Below are positions 1-9,263 of a DNA stretch of 64,000 nt, piece by piece. Source of the stretch: Rhodospirillaceae bacterium (GTDB lineage Bacteria > Pseudomonadota > Alphaproteobacteria > DSM-16000 > Inquilinaceae); contig JACKIG010000015.1 of the NCBI GenBank assembly GCA_020638595.1, positions 62,001 to 126,000 on the forward strand, in the 5' to 3' direction. Positions within the stretch are counted from its first letter, which is position 1. Each line of letters begins with the position of its first letter. The notes under the pieces are model-generated. The model saw nothing but the letters and a program-made list of their open reading frames with translations. It had not been told where the DNA came from and made no database searches. A program made the translations under genes and the position numbers.

Positions 1-33
1 AATTCACAAGATCGCCAATCGGGGAGATGCTCC

Positions 34-609
34 GTGCAAATACGGATGGCGCGTCGCCCATTCCTGGGCATCCTGGCCGCCTTTGCGGCGACGGCAGGCT
101 TCGGGCGGGCGCAGGCCCAGGTCAGCCTCTATCAGCAGAACGAATTGATCGAGGCGGCGCGGGACAACGACGGCGACGAAGTCGCCGCGCTGTTGTCGCG
201 GGGTATCCGGCCCAATGCCACCGACACGCGCCGGCGGACGCCGTTGATTCTCGCGGTCGGCCACCGCAACCAGGCGATGGTGGACGCCCTGCTGGCCTAT
301 GGCGCCCGCACCCAGGCGATCGACGACGCCGGCAACACCGCGCTGTACTACGCAGCGGAAAGCGGTCACTACGGCATCGTCAACAGCCTGGTGGAGGCAG
401 GGGCGCCGGTGGACACCCGCAACCAGAGCGGCCGCACGCCGCTGATGGCCGCCGCGCGCGAGGGCCACCACCGCGTCGTGCAACGCCTGCTGGATGCCGG
501 TGCGAACCCGTCGCTGGCCGACTATACCGGCCGCACCGCCGCCATGTGGGCGGAGAATTCCCGCTCGCCCCAGACCATCAACCTGCTGCGCACCGCCGAA
601 GGCTCATAG
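34..609 (+). CDS. Secreted ankyrin-repeat protein
   Basis: A 191-residue protein with a hydrophobic N-terminal export signal (about residues 6-29, ending near AQAQ) followed by four to five ankyrin repeats. Repeat hallmarks are visible: RTPLILAVGHRN, NTALYYAAESGHYGIV, RTPLMAAAREGHHRVV, then a partial last repeat. Ankyrin repeats bind partner proteins; a signal peptide puts this one in the periplasm. The start is taken as GTG at 34 because GGGGAG lies 7 nt upstream (21-26); the ATG at 46 has no such site. The partner is unknown. The next gene is on the opposite strand, so no operon is visible from this side. Confidence 0.85.
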   Translation: MQIRMARRPFLGILAAFAATAGFGRAQAQVSLYQQNELIEAARDNDGDEVAALLSRGIRPNATDTRRRTPLILAVGHRNQAMVDALLAYGARTQAIDDAGNTALYYAAESGHYGIVNSLVEAGAPVDTRNQSGRTPLMAAAREGHHRVVQRLLDAGANPSLADYTGRTAAMWAENSRSPQTINLLRTAEGS

Positions 610-715
610 CGCCTGACCGTCGGTCCGACGCCGCAAGCGGTGCGTCCCGATTGCGCCAAAGGGCGTGCGGCGGCTCAACCGGCGCTGCCGCACGGGCCCG
701 GCGGGCGGGCAGGCT

Positions 716-1387
716 TCACGGCAGGGCCTGGCGCAGGATGTCGGCGTGCGAGTTGGTGTAGAGCCCGGCCCGGATCGCTTCCGGCGTCGCCCCGGCCGCG
801 TAGTATTGCTGGTTCCACTCCTCCAGGTTGCTCATGACCATGCCCTCCAGGGCAGCGCCGACGAACAGACCGGAATTGTATGAGAACGCGTACATGTCGG
901 CATTGCGGTCCAGCGCCGTGCCCGCCTCCAGCCCCGCGCCGTAGTTGGCGATGGCGGCATTGACGTCGGCGCCCAGCGTGAACTCGTCCGACAGCATGGC
1001 GTTGACGCCTTCGTCGGTCATGACGGTCAGCACGACCTCGGAGATCTGGCCGCCGATCTGCAGGCCGATGGACCCGCTGGCGACGGAAATGAAGGTCGGA
1101 TACCCCCAGCTGCCGTCGGGCTGGCGCAGCAGCATCACGCCGGACCCGCCCTCGCCGCCGAGAACGAAGCCCCCGCGGACCAGTTCCGGGATGATCATCA
1201 CGCCGCGGGCGTTCTGGATGTAGGCGCGCAGCTGCGGGTAGTCGCCGCCGTCGACAAGCCGCAGGACCGTCAACCGGGCCTGTTCGATCAGCTCCTCCTG
1301 CGATGTCAGGGCGTGGGACGGCTGGACGAAGCCCAGGCTGCCGACCATGACGGCGGCAAGCAGGGCTAGGGTGCGCATGATCGGCAT
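716..1387 (-). CDS. SYLF (Ysc84-like) lipid-binding domain protein
   Basis: A 223-residue protein with a signal peptide (MRTLALLAAVMVGSLGF...SHA) and a SYLF/Ysc84 domain. Diagnostic stretches are ARGVMIIPELVRGGFVLGGEGG, GSIGLQIGGQISEVV and NADMYAFSYNSGLFVGAALEG. SYLF domains bind phosphoinositides in eukaryotes; the bacterial secreted members are presumed lipid or envelope proteins of unknown role. The ATG at 1387 is chosen because GGGAG sits 6 nt upstream; a longer reading to 1477 has no ribosome site and would mask the signal peptide. It stands alone, 105 nt from the cobC-like gene on the same strand. Confidence 0.85.
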   Translation of the reverse strand: MPIMRTLALLAAVMVGSLGFVQPSHALTSQEELIEQARLTVLRLVDGGDYPQLRAYIQNARGVMIIPELVRGGFVLGGEGGSGVMLLRQPDGSWGYPTFISVASGSIGLQIGGQISEVVLTVMTDEGVNAMLSDEFTLGADVNAAIANYGAGLEAGTALDRNADMYAFSYNSGLFVGAALEGMVMSNLEEWNQQYYAAGATPEAIRAGLYTNSHADILRQALP

Positions 1388-1492
1388 CTGCAACTCCCAA
1401 AATCGGTGGCGGCACGCGGCATGCGCCGGTTGCATGCATTGCGCCCGGACTACCCCTCCCGTTGCGTTAGATCCCAAGGAAACGCGGCGGAA

Positions 1493-2140
1493 TCAGGGCG
1501 CAGGCGGGCGGTTGATCGCGATCACCCGCCACAGGGGCACGCCGTTGCCTGTATCGATGTAGTCGATCCGGGTGATCGACAGGTTGTCGATGGAAAACCT
1601 GAGGGCGGTTTCCGCCGACAGGTCGAGCGCCAGGGCGATGGCGGCACGAATGACGCCGCCATGCGTCACTGCGACCACGTCGCGGTTGGCATGCTGGCGC
1701 GACAGCCGCACCAGCGTCGGGTGCACCCGGCCCATCAGCTCCAGGAAGCTCTCGCCCCCCGGCGGCCGCAGCACCCCGGGACACAGCCAGAACGGATGGC
1801 GTCCCCCCTGTGCGGCATAGGCGTCCTGGGGCGACCGGCCCTGCCATTCGCCGAAACACTGTTCGACCAGGTCCGGCTCCGACGACGGAACCTCCACCCG
1901 TCCCTGTGCCGACAGGATCGAATCGGCGGTCTGGCGGGTCCGCTGCAATGTGCTGATGACCCAGACCGGGTCGGCCGGCAGCGCACGCGCCAAGGCGGCG
2001 AAGGCCGGCGTATTGCTGGTATCGGCCAGGGGGTCCGTCTGGCCGTAGATATGGCCCTTGGGGTTGGGAACCGGCGCGTGGCGGATATGCCACCAGCGGG
2101 TGATGGCGGCGGTGGGTTCGGGCGAGAAAACCAAGGCCAA
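1493..2140 (-). CDS. cobC: Histidine phosphatase family, probable alpha-ribazole phosphatase
   Basis: A 215-residue phosphoglycerate mutase-type histidine phosphatase. The phospho-accepting RHA motif is in WWHIRHAPVPNPKG, a second Arg in STLQRTRQTA, a Glu in EQCFGEWQG and the second His in VAVTHGGVIRAA. Standing 24 nt downstream of cobS on the same strand, it is best read as the CobC-type phosphatase that dephosphorylates alpha-ribazole phosphate or adenosylcobalamin phosphate late in B12 synthesis. There is no ATG or GTG in the usable 5' part of the frame: the frame is closed by the cobS stop, so initiation is at TTG 2140 or, with GAGG 6 nt upstream, TTG 2134. Family assignment is firm; substrate is inferred from context. 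Confidence 0.8.
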   Translation of the reverse strand: MALVFSPEPTAAITRWWHIRHAPVPNPKGHIYGQTDPLADTSNTPAFAALARALPADPVWVISTLQRTRQTADSILSAQGRVEVPSSEPDLVEQCFGEWQGRSPQDAYAAQGGRHPFWLCPGVLRPPGGESFLELMGRVHPTLVRLSRQHANRDVVAVTHGGVIRAAIALALDLSAETALRFSIDNLSITRIDYIDTGNGVPLWRVIAINRPPAP

Positions 2141-2164
2141 CCTCGACGGTTGCGGGACACCAGG

Positions 2165-2950
2165 TCAGGCCCAGGCCGCCAGCACCACCAGCACGGCAAG
2201 ATCCGACAGCTGCTGGGACGCCCCGAGAACGTCCCCCGTATACCCGCCGATGCTGCGCCAGGCAACCAGCCCCATGCCGGCCGCGGCCGCCAGGGCCCCG
2301 GCCAGCGCCGCGGCCGCGCCGCCCGCCGGCACCAGCACGAATGCCAGGATCGCCGCCATGCCCAGGGCACAGGCGGCCCGTGCCGCGCCCGGCCGGCCCA
2401 CCTGGCGGGCCAGGCCGTCGCTGCGGGCCGGCGGCAAGAGGACGACCAGGCACGGCAGCAGCGACCGGGACACCGCCGCCGCGACCACCAGCGCCGCCGC
2501 CGCCCGGGCCGGCGTGCCCAGCTGGTCCAGCGCCGCCACCCGCCCGGCCACCACCAGGACCAGGGCCAGGGTGCCGAAGGTGCCCAGCCGGCTGTCGCGC
2601 ATGATGGCCAGCCGGCCGGCCCGGTCCTTGCCGCCGCCGATGCCGTCGGCAACATCGGCCAGCCCGTCTTCGTGCAGCGCCCCGGTGATCACGGCCGTCA
2701 CCGCCACGGCGGCCAGGGCCGCCAGCATGGCCGACAGGCCGACGGCGCTGGCGGCGGCATAGGCACCGGCCGCCAGCAATCCGACCAGCGCGCCGACGAT
2801 AGCGAACGCGCCATAGGCGCGGGCCGACAGGTCGGGCGGCCACGGCCACCGCCATCGAATCGGCAGGCGCGTCAGGAACAGCGCCGCGGCAAGCACCTCT
2901 TCCCCCCGGCGCCGCAACATCGTCCGGACCGCCGCGAGCGGACCGGTCAT
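2165..2950 (-). CDS. cobS: Adenosylcobinamide-GDP ribazoletransferase (cobalamin synthase)
   Basis: CobS joins adenosylcobinamide-GDP and alpha-ribazole (phosphate) to make adenosylcobalamin (phosphate) in the inner membrane. The protein shows the family core: AALFLTRLP near the N terminus, ALHEDGLADVADGIGGG with the conserved acidic and Gly residues, RLAIMRDSRLGTFG, and a final GGYTGDVLGASQQLSDLAVL. The rest is Ala/Val/Leu-rich helices, as expected for a polytopic protein. The ATG at 2950 (MTGPLAAVRTM, about 261 residues, family-like) is preferred over an upstream start at 3058 that would overlap the divergent cobT and add a non-hydrophobic extension. It is followed by the cobC-like gene. 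Confidence 0.9.
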   Translation of the reverse strand: MTGPLAAVRTMLRRRGEEVLAAALFLTRLPIRWRWPWPPDLSARAYGAFAIVGALVGLLAAGAYAAASAVGLSAMLAALAAVAVTAVITGALHEDGLADVADGIGGGKDRAGRLAIMRDSRLGTFGTLALVLVVAGRVAALDQLGTPARAAAALVVAAAVSRSLLPCLVVLLPPARSDGLARQVGRPGAARAACALGMAAILAFVLVPAGGAAAALAGALAAAAGMGLVAWRSIGGYTGDVLGASQQLSDLAVLVVLAAWA

Positions 2951-3072
2951 GGGCCGCGCACCCGCCGGCACGGCCATCGCCCGCCGGCCCGTCGCGATGC
3001 CTTTGACGTGCCCGGCCTGCGCTGGCAGGGTCTCGCCATCATCCTGATCCCCAAACAATGCACGGGCGGACC

Positions 3073-4104
3073 ATGAACGACCCCAAGCCGGCAGTCACGC
3101 TTGACGAAATCCGCGACCTGGTCCGCCATCTGCCCGGCCCCGACCTGGAGGCCGGGACGGCCGTGCGCCTGCGCGACCGGCAGCTGACCAAGCCGCCCGG
3201 CGCACTCGGCCGGCTGGAGGATATCGCCCACTGGATGGCGATCTGGCAGGGGCGGCATCCGCCGCAGCTGCGCCACCCCCGGGTCGCCGTGTTCGCCGGC
3301 AATCACGGCGTCGCCGCGGCACGCCCGGTGTCGGCCTTCCCGGTGTCGGTGACGGCGCAGATGATCGCCAATTTCCAGGCCGGCGGGGCCGCGGTCAACC
3401 AGCTCTGCCGCATCGCCGACAGCGACCTGCGCGTCTACGAGATGGACCTGGACCACCCGACCGCGGACTTCACCACCGGCCCGGCCATGGACGAAGACGC
3501 CTGCGCCCGCGCCATCGCCTATGGGATGATGACGGTGGAACCGGGCCTGCACCTGGTCTGCCTGGGCGAGATGGGCATCGGCAACACGACCTCCGGCGCG
3601 GCCCTGTGCACCGCCCTGTACGGCGGCAGCGCCGTCGACTGGGTCGGCCCGGGAACCGGCGTCGACAGCGCAGGGCTGGCCGCCAAGGCCGCCGCAGTGA
3701 CCGACGCGATCGCCGCCAACCGCCCCGCCCTCAACGACCCGCTGGAAGTCCTGCGCTGCCTGGGTGGGATGGAGCTGGCGGCCATCGTCGGCGCCATCAT
3801 CGCCGCACGGATGGCGCGCGCACCGGTGCTGCTGGACGGCTTCACCTGCACGGCCGCAGCGGCCGTGCTGCATGCGCTGGATCCCCGGGCGCTGGAACAC
3901 TGCCTGGTCGCCCATGTCTCGGCCGAGCCCGGCCATCGCCGCCTGCTGGAGCGGCTGGGCCACCGGCCGCTCCTGGACCTGGGCATGCGGCTGGGCGAGG
4001 CCTCGGGCGCGGCGCTGGCCATCCCCATCATCAAGGCGGCCGTCGCCTGCCATGCCGACATGGCCACCTTCGCCGAGGCCGGCGTCAGCGACAAGGCCGA
4101 CTGA
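3073..4104 (+). CDS. cobT: Nicotinate-nucleotide--dimethylbenzimidazole phosphoribosyltransferase
   Basis: CobT activates the lower ligand 5,6-dimethylbenzimidazole to alpha-ribazole phosphate using nicotinate mononucleotide, feeding CobS encoded divergently. Family motifs: KPPGALGRLEDIA with the substrate-binding region near the N terminus, FAGNHGV, QMIANFQAGGAAVNQL, GEMGIGNTTSGAAL, GPGTGVD, and RLGEASGAALAIPIIKAA near the C terminus, which holds the conserved Glu of the active site. About 343 residues, normal for the family. ATG 3073 is preferred over the in-frame ATG at 3058, which lacks any ribosome-binding sequence. The 122-nt cobS-cobT gap must hold both promoters; I see no clear cobalamin riboswitch in it. 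Confidence 0.93.
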   Translation: MNDPKPAVTLDEIRDLVRHLPGPDLEAGTAVRLRDRQLTKPPGALGRLEDIAHWMAIWQGRHPPQLRHPRVAVFAGNHGVAAARPVSAFPVSVTAQMIANFQAGGAAVNQLCRIADSDLRVYEMDLDHPTADFTTGPAMDEDACARAIAYGMMTVEPGLHLVCLGEMGIGNTTSGAALCTALYGGSAVDWVGPGTGVDSAGLAAKAAAVTDAIAANRPALNDPLEVLRCLGGMELAAIVGAIIAARMARAPVLLDGFTCTAAAAVLHALDPRALEHCLVAHVSAEPGHRRLLERLGHRPLLDLGMRLGEASGAALAIPIIKAAVACHADMATFAEAGVSDKAD

Positions 4105-4128
4105 CCGCAGCGCCGCAACCGGCGGACG

Positions 4129-7100
4129 TCAGTCCGCCATGGCATGCAGGTCGGGGGGCAGCCGCACCGACAGCAGGCTTCCCGTTGGGAAGTCCGCCGC
4201 AGGCGCCGGCGGCGCCAGGAAATATCCCTGGGCCAGGTCGCAATGGCGCGACCGCAGGAAGGCCAGCTGCTCCGGCGTCTCCACCCCCTCGGCCACCACC
4301 CTGAGGCCCAGCCCGTGGGCCATGGCGACGATGGCTTCGATCAGCTTGCGGTCGTCGGGGTTGCGGGGCACGTCGCGCACGAAGGACCGGTCGATCTTCA
4401 GGGCGTTGAACCGGTAGCGCTTCAGATAGCCCAGCGCGGAATAGCCGGTGCCGAAATCGTCGATCGCCAGCCGCACGCCCATTTCCTGAAGCTTGCGCAG
4501 CTGCTGGGCCACATCCGCCGTCTCGTCCAGCAGCAGGTTTTCCGTAACCTCCAGCTCCAGGTTGTTGGCGGGCAGGCCGGTATCGGCCAGCACGCGCTCG
4601 ATCACCGCGGCCACGGTGCCCTGGGCGAACTGGCGGGACGACACGTTGACCGAGATGGCGGCCAGCGCCATGCCCTGCTCGCGCCAGGCCTGACCCTGCC
4701 GGCACGCCTCGCGCAGCGCCCATTCGCCGATGCGCAGGATCAGTCCGGTTTCTTCCGCAAGCGGGATGAACTGGGTCGGCGGGATCTCCCCCACCTCGTC
4801 GTTGCGCCAGCGCAGCAGCGCTTCGGCACCATGGACACGCCCGCTGCCGGTCTCGACGATGGGCTGGTAGTACAGGGACAGCTCGCCCCGGTCCAACGCG
4901 CGGCGCAGCCGGCTTTCCAGCTGGATCCGCTCGCTGACCGCGGCGTTCAGCTCCGGCGTGAAGAACTGGAAGCTGTTGCGGCCGGATTCCTTGGCGCGCT
5001 GCATGGCCGCTGCGGCATTGCGGATCATCGCCTGCGGGCTGTTGCCGTCCAGCGGGAAGATGGTGATGCCGACGCTGGCCGTGGCGAACACTTCGCGGGC
5101 CTGGACGAAGAAGGGGGACGAGAAGCTGTCGAGGATGCGCTTGGCCACCACTTCCGCCCGTACGGGGTCGCTGAGCGCCGGAAGGATGATCAGGAAGTCG
5201 TCGCTGCCCATCCGCGCGACCGTATCGCCCTCGCGCAGGCATTCGCCCAGCCTGAGGGCCGCCTGTTTCAGCAGCGTGTCGCCGGACTCGTGCCCGAAGG
5301 TGTCGTTGATGGCCTGGAAGTTGTCCAGGTCGACCATCAGCAGCGCCAGTTTCTGGCCCAGCCGGTGGCATTGCCCGATCGCCCCTTCCAGGCGATCCAG
5401 CGCCAGCATGCGGTTGGGCAGCTGCGTCAGCTCGTCATAGGTGGCCTGGCGCCGCTGCTGGTCCTCCAGCTCCTTGCGCTGGGTGACATCCTCGCGCACC
5501 TGCAGGACGTGGGTGATGCGGCCGTCGGCGGCACGGATCGGTGCGATCAGCGCGTATTCCCAGAACAGGGCGCCGTCCTTGGTGCGGCTGTGCACCTCGC
5601 CCCGCCATTCGCGCCCCGCCAGGACCGCCGACCACAGCTCCTGCGAGGCCTGCTTGGTCATATAGCCGCTGGTCAGCACTTCCAGTCCCTTGCCCAGCAC
5701 CTCGTGCGGGCGGTATCCGGTGATGGCGACGAAGGTGCTGTTGACGTATTCGATGCGCCCCGCCAGGTCGGCGATGATGACCGAGGCCGGGCTTTGTTCC
5801 ACCGCCTGGGACAGCTTGTGCAGGTTCTCTTCCGCCCGGCGGCGGTCGGTCACGTCCTGGACGATCTCGAAATGCAGCTCCTTGCCGTTGCCGAAGGGGA
5901 TGGGTGTGGAGCGGACCTCCACATCGCGGATCTCCCCATCGGCCAGGCGGTGGCGCTCGGACCTGACCATGCGCCCGGGCTCGGGCGCGCGCGCCATCTC
6001 CTGGCGCAGTTCGTCCAGCGGCACGGTCGTCAGGTCCAGGGCCGTCCGGTTCAGGAATTCCTGGCGGGTATAGCCGTAGAAGGCTTCCGCCGCCTGGTTG
6101 ACGTCCATGATGCGCAGGCTGGCCGGATCGACCAGATACATGATCGCGGCGTGCTGGGTGAACATGGCGCGGAACTTGCGCACGTTTTCCGCCAGCTCGA
6201 TCTCGGACCGCTTCTGCACGGTGATATCGGACAGCAGCGTGATGAACCCGCCTTCGGGCATCGGATCGCGGCTGAATTCCAGCCAGCGGCCGTTCGCCCG
6301 GCGGCGGACCCAGCGGGCCATCTCGCCTTCCTCGATGCGCTGCAGACGCGGCGGCCAGGCCTCGTCCCAGTCGACCTCCCCGAACTCGCCGTTGTCGGCC
6401 TGCCAATGCACGATGTCTTCGTAGAGCGTACCCGGCTGGGTCAGCGCCTCCGGCAGGTCCAAGAGCGACCGGTAGCGGTCGTTGCACAGCAGCAGGCTGC
6501 GGTCGGCGTCGAACACGGCCAGCCCTTGGCGCATGCGCTGCACGACCGTGGTCAGCAGCACCGTCTGGCGCAGGCTTTCCGCGGTCCTCAGGGCCAGCCG
6601 CTCCTCCGCGCTGCGGCGCACAAGGTTTTCGTCCCTGAGGGCGGTGTTGACGGCGGACAGCTCCTTCGTCCGCTCCTCCACCCGCTGTTCCAGCGTCTCC
6701 TGCGTTTCCTGCAGCGTGGCGACGCGCAGGCCCCGGGCACGGTCCTGCCGCCACACGGAAAAGAACAGGATCGCCAGCACCAGCGTGGTCACGAGGGTGG
6801 CCACCGTCTCGCGCGCCAGCTCATCGCCGACGCGGGCGTGCTCCAGCACCTCCGATCGCGGCGTCATGATGGAGATGGTCCAGGCCGCATCCCCCAGATC
6901 CAGCGACGACCACGCCGCAACCAGCAGGTCCCCGCCCGCGGGGTCGGCGATGGTGCCGATGCCTTCCGCAGCGCTGACATCCGCGACTTCGCGGGCCGCC
7001 TCCGGCCGTTCGATCGGCCACGGGAAGTCCGCCGGCGCCAGGCTGGCCTGGGCCCTGCCGTCGTCGGCCGTCTGCACGCGGCGCCATTCGCCCTGCACCC

Positions 7101-7422
7101 GATCGTGCCGGTACAGCTGGGCATGGCCGCTGTCGAGCAGCTGCATGGGGGCGATGAACAGCCGTGCAGCCTCGTCGGCCGCCCTGTCCGCGGAATCCCC
7201 GTCGCGCAGCGTCTCGCCAGTCACCCAGGCGCGGACGGATTCCGCCGCGTCGCGCGCCATCTGCAACTGCACCTGCTGCCAGCTCTCGACGGCAGCGGCG
7301 GTCCGCTGGCGATCATGCTCGACGACCGTGAACCAGAGATACCCTGCAACCACAACAAAGCCGGCCAGCAGCATCGCGGCCAGCCGCAGCCGGCCCGCGC
7401 CGTAGCCGCGCGATCGTATCAT
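4129..7422 (-). CDS. Membrane PAS(x3)-GGDEF-EAL protein (c-di-GMP)
   Basis: A 1097-residue sensor. Transmembrane helix about 13-33, a periplasmic region to about 203, a second helix about 205-223, a short coiled coil (QETLEQRVEERTKEL), then three PAS folds (about 290-400, 415-525, 530-650), GGDEF (about 655-825) and EAL (about 830-1085). The GGDEF signature reads GSDDF (RMGSDDFLIIL), so cyclase activity is doubtful. The EAL part looks catalytically complete: GAEALLRW, VNVSSRQF, ELEVTENLLL, IDDFGTGYSALGYL, KIDRSF, EGVETPEQ. Best reading: a c-di-GMP phosphodiesterase controlled by periplasmic and PAS input. It is monocistronic, convergent with cobT at a 24-nt gap. Confidence 0.92.
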   Translation of the reverse strand: MIRSRGYGAGRLRLAAMLLAGFVVVAGYLWFTVVEHDRQRTAAAVESWQQVQLQMARDAAESVRAWVTGETLRDGDSADRAADEAARLFIAPMQLLDSGHAQLYRHDRVQGEWRRVQTADDGRAQASLAPADFPWPIERPEAAREVADVSAAEGIGTIADPAGGDLLVAAWSSLDLGDAAWTISIMTPRSEVLEHARVGDELARETVATLVTTLVLAILFFSVWRQDRARGLRVATLQETQETLEQRVEERTKELSAVNTALRDENLVRRSAEERLALRTAESLRQTVLLTTVVQRMRQGLAVFDADRSLLLCNDRYRSLLDLPEALTQPGTLYEDIVHWQADNGEFGEVDWDEAWPPRLQRIEEGEMARWVRRRANGRWLEFSRDPMPEGGFITLLSDITVQKRSEIELAENVRKFRAMFTQHAAIMYLVDPASLRIMDVNQAAEAFYGYTRQEFLNRTALDLTTVPLDELRQEMARAPEPGRMVRSERHRLADGEIRDVEVRSTPIPFGNGKELHFEIVQDVTDRRRAEENLHKLSQAVEQSPASVIIADLAGRIEYVNSTFVAITGYRPHEVLGKGLEVLTSGYMTKQASQELWSAVLAGREWRGEVHSRTKDGALFWEYALIAPIRAADGRITHVLQVREDVTQRKELEDQQRRQATYDELTQLPNRMLALDRLEGAIGQCHRLGQKLALLMVDLDNFQAINDTFGHESGDTLLKQAALRLGECLREGDTVARMGSDDFLIILPALSDPVRAEVVAKRILDSFSSPFFVQAREVFATASVGITIFPLDGNSPQAMIRNAAAAMQRAKESGRNSFQFFTPELNAAVSERIQLESRLRRALDRGELSLYYQPIVETGSGRVHGAEALLRWRNDEVGEIPPTQFIPLAEETGLILRIGEWALREACRQGQAWREQGMALAAISVNVSSRQFAQGTVAAVIERVLADTGLPANNLELEVTENLLLDETADVAQQLRKLQEMGVRLAIDDFGTGYSALGYLKRYRFNALKIDRSFVRDVPRNPDDRKLIEAIVAMAHGLGLRVVAEGVETPEQLAFLRSRHCDLAQGYFLAPPAPAADFPTGSLLSVRLPPDLHAMAD

Positions 7423-7518
7423 CTCACCCAGAATGGGCAGGGTCCCCCTGCGTCACGGTCACTTACCCCAGGACAACAGTTGAAAAGCTAAAGCCAATCC
7501 ATCGAACCTGTCGCATCT

Positions 7519-8373
7519 TCATTCGTATTGGTTCAGCAGGGCGCCACGCCGACGCGCGTCATGGAAGGCCCACAGAAACGTCGAGCCCGCGATCACCATG
7601 TACAACCCGTTCAGACCCAGGGCCGCTGCGAAGTGGCGGAACGGGAAGCCATGGCCGAAAAGGACGGCCCGCATGCCTTCAAAGACGTGCGCCGGCGGCA
7701 GCGCCAGTGCCAGCCACTGAACCGGCCCCGGCAGCACTTCCAACGGATAGTAAATGCAGCTGACCGGCGCGAGAAGGAATACCAGCAGCCACGCCATGCT
7801 TTCTGCCCCCAGGCCGAAGCGCAGGATCACGGAAATCACGATCAGCGCGATCCACCAGCCCGACAGAAGCAGGTTGGCGAAGAACGCCAGCAGCGGCGCG
7901 CCGAGCGTGAAGACGCTGTAGCCGAACAGGGGCAGCGCCAGCAGGGCCGCCGGCACCACACCGATCAACGTGCGGATCAGGCTCATCGACATCATCGCCA
8001 CCACCCATTCCGACGGCCTGAGGGGGCTGACGAACAGCTGGCCCATATTGCGGCTCCACACCTCCTCCAGGAACGACAGCGACAGGCCCAACTGGCTGCG
8101 GAACAGCACGTCCCACAGCAGGACCGCGGCGATCAGCACCCCGGCCGCCTGGGCGACCCAGCTGCTGTCGGTTTGCAGGTGGCGCGTGATCAGCCCCCAC
8201 ACGATCATCTGGACCGTCGGCCAGTACGCCAGTTCCAGGATGCGCGGCCACGAACCCCTGAGCAGGAACCAGTACCTGAGGATCATGGCCCCGACCCGGT
8301 GCAGGGAAAACGGCAGGCCCGGGGCCGCCGGCATGGCCACCCGGCCTTCGTCGATCTTGCGTCGCGCGTCCAT
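7519..8373 (-). CDS. ABC-2 type transporter permease
   Basis: A 284-residue membrane protein with six hydrophobic segments and the ABC-2 (DrrB/NodJ-like) layout: a charged N terminus, RYWFLLRGSWPRILELAYWPTVQMIVWGL, then VWSRNMGQLFVSPLRPSEWVVAMM and a C-terminal APVSCIYYPLEVLPGPVQWLALALPPAHVFEGMRAVL. The last stretch resembles the conserved ABC-2 region. It follows the ATPase gene at 8395-9168 by 21 nt, so the two form one exporter. No substrate can be deduced; drugs, polysaccharides and lipids are all exported by this class. The neighbouring redox regulators give no direct clue. Confidence 0.88.
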   Translation of the reverse strand: MDARRKIDEGRVAMPAAPGLPFSLHRVGAMILRYWFLLRGSWPRILELAYWPTVQMIVWGLITRHLQTDSSWVAQAAGVLIAAVLLWDVLFRSQLGLSLSFLEEVWSRNMGQLFVSPLRPSEWVVAMMSMSLIRTLIGVVPAALLALPLFGYSVFTLGAPLLAFFANLLLSGWWIALIVISVILRFGLGAESMAWLLVFLLAPVSCIYYPLEVLPGPVQWLALALPPAHVFEGMRAVLFGHGFPFRHFAAALGLNGLYMVIAGSTFLWAFHDARRRGALLNQYE

Positions 8374-8394
8374 GGACCGCCCCTCCGCCAGGCG

Positions 8395-9168
8395 TCAGCC
8401 TGCAACGGCCCGGTCTGACCGGGCGATCTGCAAGAACACCTCTTCCAGCGTCTGACGGCCGTACCGGGCGATCAGGCCGGCCGGCGCACCCTGGTCGACG
8501 ATGCGCCCCCCCTTCATCATCAGCACGTCGTCGCACAGGCGCTCGACCTCCGACATGTTGTGGCTGGCCAGGACGATCGTCGCCCCGCGCCGCGCCCGGT
8601 AGGCTTCCAGGTAGGCGCGCATGCCGTCGGCCGTATCGGGGTCCAGCGATGCCGTCGGCTCGTCCAGCAGCAGCAAGTCCGGATCGTTGATCAGCGCCTT
8701 GGCCAGCGCCACCCGGGTCTTCTGGCCCGCCGAGAGGCGCCCGGTCGGCCGTTTCAGGAAGGCCGCCAGGTCCAGTTCCTCCGCCAGCCGGGCGATGCGG
8801 CGGCGGGCGTCGGCCACGCCGTACAGCCTGGCGTAGACCAGCAGGTTCTCCCGCACCGTCAGCCGGTGCGGCAGGTCGACATAGGGACTGGAGAAGTTCA
8901 TGCGGGCCAGGGCCAGGTGGCGATGCGTGCGCATGTTGCAGCCCAGCACATCGATCGTCCCGCTGCTGGGCAGCAGCAAGCCCAGCATCATCGACAGCGT
9001 CGTCGTCTTGCCCGCCCCGTTGGCCCCCAGCAGGGCCACGGTCGTGCCCCGGGCGATGGCGAACGACAGGCCCTGCACGGCGACGACATCGCCGAAGCGC
9101 TTGGTCAGCTCACTGGCACGGACCGCCGGTCCGCCGGCATCGATCTCGCTGGCACCCATGGGCGACAC
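8395..9168 (-). CDS. ABC transporter ATP-binding protein (ABC-2 exporter)
   Basis: A 257-residue ATPase. Walker A is LLGANGAGKTTTLSMM, the signature helix is RLSAGQKTRVALAKALI, Walker B is PDLLLLDEPTASLDPDT, and the switch His lies in VLASHNMSEVERL. It powers the adjacent ABC-2 permease, which starts 21 nt downstream. Translation starts at GTG 9168 or at ATG 9159 (MGASEID); neither has a strong ribosome site, so the first three residues are uncertain. The 95-nt gap to divergent regB presumably carries both promoters. Confidence 0.9.
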   Translation of the reverse strand: MSPMGASEIDAGGPAVRASELTKRFGDVVAVQGLSFAIARGTTVALLGANGAGKTTTLSMMLGLLLPSSGTIDVLGCNMRTHRHLALARMNFSSPYVDLPHRLTVRENLLVYARLYGVADARRRIARLAEELDLAAFLKRPTGRLSAGQKTRVALAKALINDPDLLLLDEPTASLDPDTADGMRAYLEAYRARRGATIVLASHNMSEVERLCDDVLMMKGGRIVDQGAPAGLIARYGRQTLEEVFLQIARSDRAVAG

Positions 9169-9263
9169 TATGATGGCGCCCCATCTTCAGGGCCAGGGCC
9201 GTCGATCCCCGTCGCCGTACGGACGGGCCGGACGGCAGCCGCTTCGCCGGCGGGGAGGATGCA

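Noticed and set aside
2951..3072. Cobalamin riboswitch between cobS and cobT
   Set aside because: I looked for a B12-box-like core and a long structured leader; the gap is short and nothing convincing is present.
4144..7491. 1115-residue open frame on the plus strand
   Set aside because: It is the antisense of the PAS/GGDEF/EAL gene, with His/Gln/Arg-rich low-complexity translation typical of GC-rich shadow frames.
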